64,000 nt of DNA, taken from NCBI GenBank assembly GCA_012931725.1, contig CM022949.1, forward strand, positions 10,570,139 through 10,634,138, given 5' to 3'. The position numbers and the translations under genes are program-made. The DNA is from Litsea cubeba (lineage: Eukaryota > Streptophyta > Magnoliopsida > Laurales > Lauraceae). The notes beneath the pieces were generated by a model. That model searched no databases, was not told the origin of the DNA, and saw only the letters and a list, made by a program, of their open reading frames with translations. Below are positions 41,985-54,500 of the stretch, piece after piece. Position 1 is the stretch's first letter; each line of letters begins with the position of its first letter.

Positions 41985-44900
41985 GACTTAATTATACCAA
42001 AACCCAGCCAGACTCGTTGGACTTACTTGATTCTACTATGTAAATGGTGGGGGGAGGGGAGGGCAATGTAAGAAAACATAGAATCTTTCATGAAGTACTA
42101 GAATTTTCAAATTTTCGGGTTCTTCCCTGCTGGCTTGGGTGAGTTGAGTTTGAGTTTTAATTTGGAAACACTTAAATTACTGATGACAGTAAAAAACAAC
42201 GCAGTGATCGACTTCTAGCTATGGCTCAGCTGATCAGGAACATGCATAATTTATATGGGGATGTAAACTCGAATCCCTTAACAGAAGCAATAATAATGAT
42301 TATAAAAGAAAATTCACCTTCTCATCAATTATCATGAGTAGAAATGTGGGCAAGGGTGGCCATGGTCCCCCCACAATTCTTTTTGAAAACCATGTTTCAT
42401 ATACACATGGCCAGTTTTTTTAAAAACTGTGGTCCCTTAAAAAAAATTCTTGGGCCCCCCTAGTCAATAATGGAGAGGATAGTTCATTATGGTTATATAC
42501 TTTTCTATGGTTAAATCAATTCAATTTTGAAGTTTTGGACACACAATATCGACCGTTCGGATGCACTTGATTGTATGGCATGTGCTCCTTTTATGAATTG
42601 CCAGCAGTTTTTTGAGATTTGTAAGAAAAATACAAGAGTGGATTCATCAAAAGTAAGGAATGATTTTCCCAATTGAAAATTGAAATATTTCAGATCTTTT
42701 CAATCTACATTGATATGAGGCTGATAGGAATAAGGTCCCGACAAGCTTTCCAAATGGTCCACTCTTCCATTTATTTATGTTTTAATCAGCATGCCTATAA
42801 GACTTGTCCAGTTGATGGCCCAGCAGTTAACATCAAGGTCTAATCATCTCAGGCCTGGCCTAATAGTTAAATTATACCATGAACTGTCCAGTGTTCCCCA
42901 CATTCACATGAAACAGTATATCCTCATTTAACAGATCTCAAATTTGTGGTAATCACTGTTTTCTGCCCTTTCATTTCTCTACCTATTAAACTCCAATTAC
43001 CCACAAAAATAAGTTACTTGTGCTGAATTTATTTTCATGCATCATCATAATCAAAGCCTTATCCCAACTATATTAGTTATATAAGTTAGTTCTATTTTGT
43101 CATTTTAGTCTATCGTGGCCAAATCTTCTAACGGTTGCACTTTTCTCGAATCTTGATTGATCCTTACTATTCCATTGATGTCCTCTTAGGCATGCTCTTT
43201 TTACATGAGTGTTTCATCCATTTCCTCTCCAGCTTCCTCCCTTCCTTGAGGGGCCGGCGTGCTAATGAAGAATTTCAAATTGTGCAAGTTGAAAAGGAGC
43301 TTAGACTCAACCCCACTGATGGGTTCTACTTATCCCCAGAAGGGCCCAAATGAACACATACCGCATCCCTACTTTTCTCTACGTTTATCATTCTTTCTCA
43401 AGACAAGGAATTTGGAGGTGCCACCCATCTCTTTATTCTTTTTATCTTTCTTCTTTCCCAACATTCAAAGATCAGTTCACACCATCCCCCAGAACCTGAA
43501 AAAATTCTGAGGGCCATCTGGAATCCGGACAAAGCTACCAAGGACTTCCTTTTTATCTTTCCATTTCTTTTAGTTTTTGAAAGAAGACCTACTGGGACTT
43601 CACAAGTTCCACGCAAAGCACCCAATCAAAAAAGTCTTAGGTCACATTAATCAAATCTTAGTGGATTTCTGACATACGTGAAAAACCCATGCTCCATTGT
43701 AAATTTCCGAGGATCTGGACCGAAATAAATTTTCATTTTTTAGGATTTTCAAGTTCGTCCCGGCCATACATAGATTTTGAAAATCTTATTTTTGTGGGTT
43801 TTACTCACCAATTTTACACACCGATAACTATGTGAATCCTATTCTATATAAATCTACGGTGAGAAATCCTTTAATTTGGAAATTTCTCCTCACTTATTAC
43901 CAAAAGTGCACTAGTAAGATGAGGCTACTTTGACCGGGTGTCTTTGATGGACATCGAAAGGACCTCATAAGAAAAACCACACAAATGATGCAGGCCCATG
44001 GCATCTAGGCCATTCACTGAGTCCATAGTTTTAAATTACCTTTTTCTAGGGAGCCTAACCATTTAATCTGATTCCACCATCGATTTATCATGATCCTTAC
44101 TTGGGTTCCTGATCCTAATCCCACAAGGATTAGAAACAAACCACAAATGGCAGAAATCATATCCCCATTAGAAAGTTTTAATGGCAACAACATTTTTGTG
44201 GATGGTCTATGATCAATAGTGTGATGAGTATCATTATTTGGTATACAACTCCATTGTAGTGGGAGGCTTACCTGATGAAGAGTGGACACAAGTCACCATG
44301 ATCAATAATAAGGCTTTTCTTTAACTACAAGCAAAGTAAAAGGCCCACATGGGTTCTGTTGCTTTACACATAAGAAGAGTACATTCATTAAACTTGAAGG
44401 TGGTGGTGATGTGGACTGTCACCTGTGACAGAGAACCTTGGAACCTTATTAGAGGCAGGAATTATCCTCCTTTCCTTAAAAGGCTTGGGCTTCTTGCTTT
44501 TATGAAAAAGAAGGATCAGGATTCTTTACAGAATCTCTACTTTTACTTGAAAAATAAAAGAGATAGAGAAAGCCCACGTAGAGTGAGGCTGTCAATGGGC
44601 CTAGATCCGGCTTGGGTCTTACCAGAATCTAGGTTCGTTTATGGAGGCCTGAACATGCATCTATGTCCAATGGGCTAGATCCAGATATAGTAAAAACCAT
44701 GAACAAGCCGGAACTAGGGTTAGGATCTCGAGCCCGTTGGGCTCTTATTCGTCTCATTGTACTTTCATATGTATCTATTGTAAAAGCATTGATCAAATAG
44801 ATTGGAATGGGAAAACAAAATTTATGTACCCGACCCCATCATAATTATGACAAAGTTTTGGTGATGATGATGATGATGATATTGTACATGCATCGTGTCC

Positions 44901-46090
44901 ATTCTACCTAAAATAATAGTAATACATGACTTAAATAAATCATGTCAAATAGGATTTCGGATCTTGCTACGACTAAAAGGTCCCACGTAACAATCTGATA
45001 TTGGAGGCTATTTTGATAAACAGAGAAAGGCAGGGCGTTATCTACAATTACAGGAAATTCGATCTGCACCTCAGAATTTCAGAACGAGTCTTTCTATGGG
45101 CTGAATAAGTGGGCCAGGCTGAGCACAAACCCATTTGGGATTGACCCAACAGTCCTCTTTAAACTGGTGGGTCCTCATCATCAAATAGTGGGCCATGTGA
45201 GACCCACAACAGCAGATGTACAGAGTGCCCAAAATGTCCAGCAACTTCCAGTTTTCATTTTTTTTAATATATTTAATTAGGAAGTTAATCATGATTAAGA
45301 ACCTTATTAGCCTTAGTGGAAAATATAGATATATCAGGACTTAGGAGTCTTAGAAAGTTATTTTTAAGGGTTTTATGGAGGCTTTACAGCATTGTAAGGC
45401 TTGCAAGTTGCAAGGGTGGGCTGAATGAAACAAAACACAGCAGTTTTAGCTTCTCAGTTTTATTTTATTTTTTTTTGCTTCTTCCCCTGGTCGAATGAGA
45501 CCCCCTTGGATTGAGATGTCCAACTTTAAGATCAATTTTGTGGTTGGTTTTGGTTCCTTGTTAATTTTATAGTTTCTCATTTTATAATTGTCATTGGCTG
45601 CATTCTCACTTTAAGGCCGGCACAAACGTTGTGCAATGCATGAGCTAAATAATAAATGAAATAAGAAAGAGAAGCTGAAACAATCATAACAGAATGGTCA
45701 GTCAAATATATGTTAACTGTAAAGATAATAGGTAGATTGCTGTCAAAAGTTGTCTAAGAATTTTTCTTCGCTCTTTATAGACGATTTTAACGGGAAAGTC
45801 CCCTTAGGATTCATGTTGACCAAAAAAGGCCAGACACAAGTTAGCCCTAGCTATAGCAAACCTTTGAGAGTCCTTTTCGCCAACTTAGATAGGCCTACTT
45901 GGGAGAGTGGTCTAGGTAGGACTAGATCAATTTGGTTAACCTATAATCATCCTAAATTGAGGCAAGCATGCCCTTACTGAATCATTTTTTCCGTGTTCGT
46001 CCATCTTGTACTTGGTTTGAGAGAGCCCATTCCGCCGCTACCTATTCCATAGTGAAACCCACTTTTCATCTACCGTCCCATATATGGTTC
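41985..46090. other. Intergenic
   Basis: No gene I can support. A tRNA-like pair of boxes (ATGGCTCAGCTGATCAGG and AACTCGAATCCC, 42218-42283) may be the head of another SINE without clear target repeats. Near 44588 GAGGCTGTCAATGGGCC resembles the end of the element at 48355. A 30-residue exon-like frame at 43258-43353 is noted under findings. Confidence 0.4.
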
Positions 46091-46099
46091 TGTTTCTGG

Positions 46100-46212
46100 T
46101 TTCGGAGCCAAGAAACGGGTTCCGGGTCGGAATCCGGTTCCACTTTCTCCTTAACGGTTCCTGTTCCGGGTCACCCATGGACCCGGTTCGGAACCGACCA
46201 GTTTAAAACCCT
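46100..46212 (-). mobile_element. hAT-like TAGGGTT-end element, short fragment
   Basis: Reading on the minus strand from 46212 it starts TAGGGTTTTAAACTGGTCGG and continues through GGTTCCGAACCGGGTCC-type repeats to about 46100. It matches the CG-rich end of the 50950 copy. No second end is seen. Confidence 0.5.
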
Positions 46213-46330
46213 AGTCCTAGGCCAGCTCAGCTGCTCTGGTCATATCACCTTCTGTGATAGATCATGGGTTTGAGTCCCCGCTTTATTGCTCTCTCCCTCC
46301 CTCATGAATAAAATATATATATATATATAT
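46213..46330 (+). mobile_element. Short tRNA-derived SINE-like repeat
   Basis: Contains an A-box-like CCAGCTCAGCTGCTCTGG and, about 30 bp on, a B box GGGTTTGAGTCCC. It is followed by a CT-rich stretch and an AATAAAATATATATAT tail. No clear target duplication. Confidence 0.4.
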
Positions 46331-47283
46331 ATTTGGGCCGAACGGGGATTCCGGCTCTCAGGCACTAGGTGCAAATAAAAAAAAAACCTGAGCACGACCC
46401 ATCTATTAATAACTAAACCCCATGCCCAAAGCCCAATCTATGGGCTCCCTTACAAAAAAAAAAAAAAAAACACTCTTCTCTTTAAGAGAAAAAATAAAAA
46501 TGCCACTTTCTCACCTTTTGATTCTACTACACCCTTACTTTTGTTCTCTCTTTTATTGACCATTTACTTCACTTCAACGGTAAAGTAAATTCACGATTTA
46601 TTATGTGTTTATTGTGATTTGATATTATTTCATCCAATTGTTATTCACCCATGCCCATCCATCATTTTGTAAACTAAGCCCCGACCCGTGACCCACCAAC
46701 AAGTAAAAGAAGGGAAAAAGGGCTAAAAAATAGGTTTGCAAGATTTCCGTCGTATGTATCCGCGGTATAGCTGCGCTTTCCGATTTTCCTCCTCTCAGAG
46801 AGGAGGAAACCGGAAAATGAGAGTTTACCGCCCATCGCTGCGTCGGTAAAGCTGCGTGAGTGTCCAAATAAAGTCGCATCACCTTACCATTTCCAATTAA
46901 CATAAAACAGAATGAAAGAATCGATGGTTGCGTTATTTCTCATAGCCCATATCTAGTGAACTCACATATGATATGAATAGAGATAAAAAAAAATTACACA
47001 AGCTTACTTTGGCAATTGACACAACACAACACCTAAAAAATTATTTAGAACCGACACACAGAGGGGAGAGAGACTTTGATGAGCGAAGGAGCCGGAGCTC
47101 ATCTATCACCGATTTGGGGTTTTTGGAGAGAGAGAGAGAGTGAGAGATTTCATAGGGGCTTATGGGCTTTGTTCCATGGGGGCTGAGCAAGCCAGCCCAA
47201 CAGGCCTAATGGGATTTTTAGATTTAAAGGGAGGCTGAAGCCCCCATACACTAATATGTAGGTCCGCCCCGAGGGCATGTTTG

Positions 47284-47797
47284 TAGGGTTGCAAACGGAA
47301 CAGATCTGGATCGGGACTATAGTGGACTCGGACCCGTTTCAAAATAACAGTTTTCGTTTCGGATCCGATTTTGACTCGAAACCTGTTTAGTTAGTTCCAG
47401 ACCCGGCTCCGATGGGAAAACCCGGATCCGGGTCCACCTAGACGACTGAAATCTAGTTCCAAAATCGTTTCTACTTTATCTTTATTCACCATTTTTCTAA
47501 AAATAAGCATATCATTCAGCTTATAACAGTGCGTCAAGTATATAACCTCTAATATTATCCGTAAAAATGTCTAGAAAAAGCTGATTTTGAGGTACAATTT
47601 GCAATACCAAATGCTCATATGCCGGGTCCACAGGTCGGAACCTATATGGACCCGGACCCGTTTATCAATCGGAACCTAAATTAGCTCTGGTACCGGACTC
47701 GTTTATGAATCGGAATCTAAAATAGGTTCCAGACCCGGTTTTTTACGGGTCGGAACTCCCGGGTAATCGGAGACTCGATTACCCGTTAGCGACCCTA
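47284..47797. mobile_element. hAT-like TAGGGTTG-end element, complete copy
   Basis: 514 bp flanked by a perfect 8-bp duplication CATGTTTG (47276-47283, 47798-47805). The left end is TAGGGTTGCAAACGG; the right end reading inward is TAGGGTCGCTAACGGGT. Both subterminal parts are made of GGACCCGG / GGAACC / TCGGTTCC-like words; the centre is AT-rich (CATATCATTCAGCTTATAA). No coding capacity. The 8-bp target fits the hAT superfamily. Confidence 0.9.
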
Positions 47798-48354
47798 CAT
47801 GTTTGCGAGTATAGGTTTTTTTTTTCTTTTGTCTTGTTGAAGTGAAGGTTTTGCTGGTTTCATTTATATTCTCAATCATAGATATTAGGATCTCTGGTTT
47901 TTTATGGTAACAATTTTGCACCCTGTATAGAAGAATCAATAATTTTGTAGAAGTAAAGATATATTTAGTTTGGAAATTTCTTGGAAAATATAGGTTGTGC
48001 ATGGCCATGAGATACTTAAACACATACATAATTGTCATGGGCTGCATTCTCACTTTAAGGCCAGCAAAAACGTTGTCTTAAACAAATTTCTGGGACTTCT
48101 TTTTTGGATTCTCTGATTTATTCAATTTTGGGCTTTTGACAGTCTGATCTTTTGAAGTGGGACTGAGAATGAATTTGAATTTATTTGGTCCTAAAGCCTT
48201 GATTTGGGTCCAAATGTACTAACAAGCTTTAATTGGGTGGACTTGGATTTTAGCCCCACCTCAACTGTAACCAGTCTCAGGCCTTCACACAATTGAGCCT
48301 CATACCTGGGGGAGCTCATTCCTCATTCCTCATTCCTCATTCCTTATGGAAAAC

Positions 48355-48811
48355 AAGGCTGTCAACATTGCAGGCTCATCTGTGTCCAAGCTCAAGTCCG
48401 TTTATAATTGAGGCATCCAAGTATGAATCCGAGTCTGACACAAACCCTAGCGCTCGGATTAGAGTCCGTTCATTTTTTAAATGAGCAGGCCTGAGTCCAC
48501 CCATTTAGTGATTAAAAGAATGTATGAAAGTCATAAAAATCTCTGTTTTGTGACATATCTATCTTATATGTCAAGATTATTTAATTTAATTATATTTATG
48601 GGTGTATAATAGTCTATACATACAAAAATACATACGCGCCTAATAAGAGTTCACATCGCTTAACACCTGAGGTCCTGATCATCTGGCCCATTTAAGGTTT
48701 TGGGTCCTAAACATGGATCCGGATCCATCCTGTTTGACCAAAATTTATGCCCAGGCCTTCTTAATAAATTCAAGCAATGGGTGGGCCAGATTCTGGCCCA
48801 TTGACAACCTT
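48355..48811. mobile_element. Inverted-repeat element with AAGG(C/T)TGTCAA ends
   Basis: The left end is AAGGCTGTCAACATTG and the right end reading inward is AAGGTTGTCAATGGGCC. Subterminal words include TCCGAGTCTG, GGGTCCTAAACATGGATCC and GGCCCA. No matching target duplication was found. A partial relative starts near 44588. Confidence 0.5.
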
Positions 48812-48845
48812 AATGGCGAGGGAGAGGGTGGTGAGGAAGGGAGTT

Positions 48846-49035
48846 TTTTTTTATTATAACCCAGCCAAGGGGACTGGGACCAAAGCGAGAGACCTCACAC
48901 ACACGGGAAGATAGCCCACTCAAGTGGCAAAGGAGCCCGCACACGCGGGGAAATGTGGCGTACCCAGGATTCGAACATGGACAGCTAGGTGAGAACTGTC
49001 ACTCCTGACCACTCACGTAAGAAGCCGTTCTCGGA
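48846..49035 (-). mobile_element. tRNA-derived SINE, family B
   Basis: 190 bp on the minus strand, flanked by a perfect 13-bp duplication GAGGAAGGGAGTT (48833-48845, 49036-49048). From 49035 it reads an A-box region (ACGTGAGTGGTCAGGAGTG), then B box GTTCGAATCCTGG, then GGGCTCCTTTGCCACTTGAG and GTGTGTGTGAGGTCTCTCGC, and ends CTGGGTTATAATAAAAAAAAA. The sequence is distinct from family A. A canonical B box suggests a relatively young copy. Confidence 0.9.
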
Positions 49036-49048
49036 GAGGAAGGGAGTT

Positions 49049-50941
49049 AGTGTATATGCGGGGTGGATCAAGATTCAAGGGTAGAGTTTCAACTCTCGAG
49101 CCCTACAGTTTAGTATCCACCTGTGAACTCTAGAGCAAGCATGACTGGCCGTTGCAGGTAGGGATTTATTTGACCAGGTTCATTCCTATAGTGTCTTAGA
49201 TTAAAAAAAAAGATGTCAAAGCTCTTATTTTTCACAAGCCCAAAATTGGAGCAATTCATTTTAAGAGGATTTACCGCTACTTCTCTGTAACGGATGGAGG
49301 GTAGAATTATATGTGAAATGTTATTATTTTCCTAACCTCTACCCGCTTTAAACATTTAAACAAGCAGATGTTGAAAAAAGAAACGTCAAACCTGGTTTAG
49401 GAGGAATTGATCTCGCACATGCATACCCATGCTCCAAATCAACACTGCTATAGCCAGGGAGCGATATTCTAATTTGATACGAAGTGATTAGCTTGGAATA
49501 TGGGTTCAGTCATTGGTGTATTTCAACTCAGTCACCAGATTATGTAGTTCACTTTGCCGTTTATCCTCTTTCCAGTTATGATTTGATTTCAAATTCTTCA
49601 AACTAGAGGGCTAGATTACTTTTTGAGAAGGGGGTGAATGTAGTATCTCCTAATGGTGTGTCCACAAAGCCCACATAAAGTCCATGTTCGTTGTCTCGTG
49701 TAATGTTGTTGTTAATGTTTCTGGTGTAGTTTGTGTTGCTTTGTTTGATCTTTTTTTTATTAAAGAAGAGTGAATAAACGCTTAGATGTAATGAGAAAGA
49801 TACCACCTGATTTGCATTTTAGTTGAGGTTTTCTCTCTTGATCTGGTAAGATCCTGCATACAATCAAGCGTTCTATCAATATCTGTGGGCCCCCTTGAGG
49901 GTTCCACGACTCGAGGCACCTCCGCAGTTTGTCACAATTCAAAATCATATCAAACTCATACTTTTATAGATTGGGCCCAAATCTGTCTTTCTCACTTGGC
50001 CGGGTCCGTTTGGTAACTCTAAAGATAAGCACTTATTAAAATATTAAAAGCTTATTAATAACTTAGAGTGTTCGATAAAACACTAATTATATTTCATGTT
50101 TAGAACTTAGCTTTAGCAATAAGCAGTTTTAGTCCACCAGCTTTTTTTTTTTTTTCCCTAACATTTTGTCTAAAAAGCGGAGAAAGTAGAGGAGGACAGT
50201 AATTTCGGGTGCATTGGACGAAAATGTCCTATAAGAACTTTCATATCATGAAAATACCCTCAGCCTTACTTCTTCCATAGATTTCATGCACTCGATCGAC
50301 TCTCTTCAGTAGAACTAGAAATGGATTTTACATGATTTTTCTTATAAATCCATGACATAACCTATAAAGCAAAAATGCCTAAATAGAGAAATGCAGATAT
50401 GTGGGATTTGCATGTTTTAACAGAGAAAACAACTAGCCATTCATGAGTTATATCATGTCTAAAGCAAAATTAGACAGGTTTTACATAATCACACAAGCAA
50501 AACCATACTTTGGTCTCAAATCCATAACATTAATGGGATTGGTGGGATCAGAAGAACACAATTTTGGATGTGCCCGACGACCTGATGCATATGTTAATAC
50601 CTCACAATCTCGACTGATTCCAATCCTACTCCCAATCCCAACCATGCCAAGCCCAAGCCCCTACATTAGAGAGCTCATGATAGCAGAAATACTTAGAGAA
50701 GATGGGGAAAATTGTAGAAATCTACAATTTTCAGGATTTTGGGTCGAGCAAACACAACAGGACATATCTGTCCGTGGGACCCACATCGCCCTCCAGTTTG
50801 GAATATGAGTGCTGCCCATTAGGAAGTCCACTTAGGGGCGACCCAAGTTGTGGGCCCCAGTTGGATTTGGGCCCAAAAATCTAAGTCCCAAAATGGGGTG
50901 TATTTATCCCCCATTAGATCCTTCATCGCATTAGCTGGACT
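49049..50941. other. Intergenic
   Basis: No gene recognised. At about 50000 CCGGGTCCGTTTGGTAAC resembles a MITE end followed by AT-rich DNA with AAGCTTATTAATAAC and AATAAGCAG words, but the other end was not found. Confidence 0.4.
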
Positions 50942-50949
50942 CCTTAGAC

Positions 50950-51526
50950 TAGGGTTGTAAACGGGTCGGTTCCGTTCTGAGTCCAGGGTGGAACCGGAAC
51001 CGGAACCGTTTTCTAAGAAGGAGAACCGGAACCGATAATATTAATGGGAACTAGAACCGGAACCGGTACTGTTTGTGAGGCGGGTCTGGTTCCGGTTCCG
51101 GGTCTAGACTAATACTTGTATTTTTCTTTTTTAAAAAATTATATTTTTTCCACATTTCAATTGGATCACGTACCTGCAAACACTAATGTGACATTTTTGT
51201 CTATCAATAACAGGCACTTTTAACCAAAAACTAAGAAATAACATCCAAATCGGCAATGAGATGTAGAAAAGTAGAAAAGTAGAAAAGGGTTCTGTTCTTA
51301 CATACTAAAGTTATCTTATGTTAGTGTATATTGGGTCGGGTCCCGGGTCCACGGGTCTGAGCCACTATGGATCCGGAATTGGACCCGTTTAGGTATCGGT
51401 TCCAAAAAAAGGATTCGGAACCGGAACCATTTTCTTATTCGGGACCAAAATAAGGACCCAGACCCGGATCCTAACGGGTAAGAACCTTCGGGTAATCGAA
51501 GAATCGAGGACCCATTTACAACCCTA
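50950..51526. mobile_element. hAT-like TAGGGTTG-end element, complete copy
   Basis: 577 bp flanked by a perfect 8-bp duplication CCTTAGAC (50942-50949, 51527-51534). The left end is TAGGGTTGTAAACGGGT; the right end reading inward is TAGGGTTGTAAATGGGT, one mismatch in 17. The subterminal DNA is a dense run of GGAACCGGAACCG / CGGTTCCGG words. The core is AT-rich with no coding frame. It is the best preserved copy of the family in the window. Confidence 0.93.
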
Positions 51527-51534
51527 CCTTAGAC

Positions 51535-54500
51535 CCTCTTTCTTTGGTTCTTTTAATAATGACATAGAATTACTCCTCTTATAAGCTCTAATTTGGAGGT
51601 TTTCCAAACACTTTAGACCCAAATATTTTGACGTCAATTCAGTGAGCACAAGCTCACACTCAAAAACCAATAGGTCCATAATAAGTACCAAAAACCTGTT
51701 TTTATGGGTAAGGTCTGATTTGTGTTGTGGGTTTTGGAACATGCGCCAGATTGAAACCCAAATATTTTTTAGTCCAACTATAAGGACTTTTAGTTCCAAG
51801 TTCACTAGTCCCAGCTCATTTATAGCCTTATTTTAACAATTTTAAACTTGAATTGGTAATTATACTTCCACTTAAGCCCATCAATTTCCATCCCCAGATG
51901 CTAGACTATTGTCACATAGAGGGTGGAGCATGATAGGGAAGGGGTTGGTTGTATCTCATGTTCAAAGGTTGTGAGCCAATTGGTCTTAAATGGACATCTT
52001 TCATCTTTTTAATTACAACTGTACATTTCCTCCTTTTCCATTTTGCCGGACAATCCGTGGAAGAGTGGAGTTTGAGCAGAACCAATATTGTATACACCCA
52101 CTGGGGATGAAGATTATGGAAGAATCTTCCATCAGAAGATAAATGGCCAACAAGATGGGTGATTGAAAGTGACTTTGACAATGGTGCCAAAAGAAATGGA
52201 AAACAGATGATCATGATCTTCTGTAGAGTACATCGGCCAAATTGGTGGTATATATATACTGGTACGTATTGGACATATCAATAATACATGTACAGAGGAT
52301 ATGCACACTACGTTTCTCTACACTTTCCATTGCACAAACCTTAAAAAATATGGTTGGGGTCATCATTTCAACCCCTTTGCTTCACTAAAACAAGTTCTGT
52401 ATCAACAGGACAAGAAGATATGCATGCAGGGGTAAAACTAGAACTGGCCTACAGGCTGAGATTTGATCTAATTGTACATGGGTCACCTGAACCTGGAGCC
52501 CTTAGCCTAGTAAGCCCAGGTGATCTTTTCAGCGTCACTATCATCATCGACAAAGCCTTATCTTGTCATTTCGGCCGTTTGAGATCTAAGTATTGAGCCT
52601 AATTTGGATACCTTAAGCTTGAGTCTATGCCCAGGTGTAGAATCTACCCGAGCATCGGAATTCAGCCCCGAATCAAAGTCCGAACCAAGAATGCCTAGTC
52701 CAAATTGCATTGGCCTATGTGCACTAATGCTTTTCGTTGGAGATCCTATAATTCATCTAAAATCATTATCTTCATAATTATCAAAGCCTTGTCCTCACTA
52801 TTTTGATGTCAGCTTTTATCTCTGCAACAAAAGTTTTCTGTCAATTGTCAATCTACCTAATACGACCCTCCTCCTTTGTCCATGCTTGGGACCGACATAT
52901 AAAACAAATTATAATTCATCCAAAAGAATAATCATGAAACAGTCACCGATAATGATGTATGTCTACATTGAAAAAAAATATATCACTGCACAATACAATG
53001 CATATGGACAGTTGAGAAAAGATATACTATAAAGCAACAATGCAAAGAAAATGACAGCACATTTGGCTGCAACCGATAATTTTTGAGGTATCCCACTAGT
53101 TCCCCCTTAAATAGTCTTCAAAATAGTATCATTCAAGCGTTCTTCACTTCAGTACTGGTTTCTGTCCACAGTCGCTCCAGTCATGACTTTTTGTTGTGGT
53201 ACAAAGAACATACGCATCTACTTTGATTCTTGGTAATTCTGATGATCAGATCATAGCCTATTACCAAATCACATGCAGTAAGTTGTGCGTATACTGCAGA
53301 AACACAGCAACTCATACACTAAACAACATAGATGATGTGAAAGAAAAAATAATCATGTCGAGAGCTTGATGTGGCTCTGATTGCTTGCTTGATTAAAAAA
53401 TGATTTCTGGCATTAATGGTACAAAATCATGCGCGTAGGCAGAGGGGTCATAAAGCAGACATATGAGCAATAGACAATAGTAGAGTATGTCACCCAAGTC
53501 TCCTACAAGTTTTTGTAAACTAAAACAAAACCCACTTGATTAGGACATGTTAAGAGACTAGATACATGTAAGGTGATAGTACTCCACATGCTAACAGGTC
53601 TTTCTATCTTTTATTTGCTGTAACAAGTGTCAAATTACCGGAAGAAATGCTGCCTTTCTGAGATTAAAGTCCTTCATTCATAGCTTGGCATCGGGGTCAC
53701 ATGGTATACATGTGACTTAAGCAGCTGGACGCCTTGGGGAAAGCCAATATATTATATACAAGCACAGATCTCCCAGATAAATAACAAGGTCTGGACTCTG
53801 GAGAGGCTGGACCTCATATGTACGTGGGGACCAATCACAGAGGGAGACACATGTAGATATCTATATACCTGAAGCTGTTGGCTATGGACACGTCGATTTT
53901 TGAGGACCATCCTCAACTTGTATGCATGAGAAAGGCCCAAGGTTCCTTGCTTGCAGTAGATATAATACTACTGTTTCCTGTCAATAAGTCAGGGTATCTC
54001 TTCAGGGTACCAAAAGAATCCTCCTAGGGCCCATTTCATTTTAGAAATCTAGGGAGAGGTTGTTATTATTTAATACAGAATTGGCATTGGCCTAGGTTTC
54101 ACATTACAGGGGGTGGGTGTAAATTATGAAAGCAAGACTACTATTGGATAACTTGTATCTTTGGTCTGGTTTAGTGGGAGCATGGGTAATTCAAATCAAG
54201 CCATATCTGAATCGCCTCGAAAAGTCTTTTTTTTTTTTTTGTGTGTGTGTGTATTTTTATTCAGTTTCTCTCATCATATTCTATCCAAGATCTAGGTTAA
54301 TTACTTTACTATCAAATTGTTGAATGCGCTGGGTAGAGGATTTGTTGGTGCTTTATGAGGATGAGTGGTGCCTTGAAGATCCCTTCCCACCAATTATTGA
54401 GCCTTGGACGAGTTAGTTTATTTGGGTTTAGGGACCAATGATGGGTTGAATCTAGTGGAGGCCAACTTTCCACGTATGAAAGGACCGAGGTTGTGATAGC

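Noticed and set aside
42218..42310. tRNA gene
   Set aside because: A-box and B-box-like words are present, but the cloverleaf stems do not pair and an A-rich stretch follows, so at best it is a SINE head.
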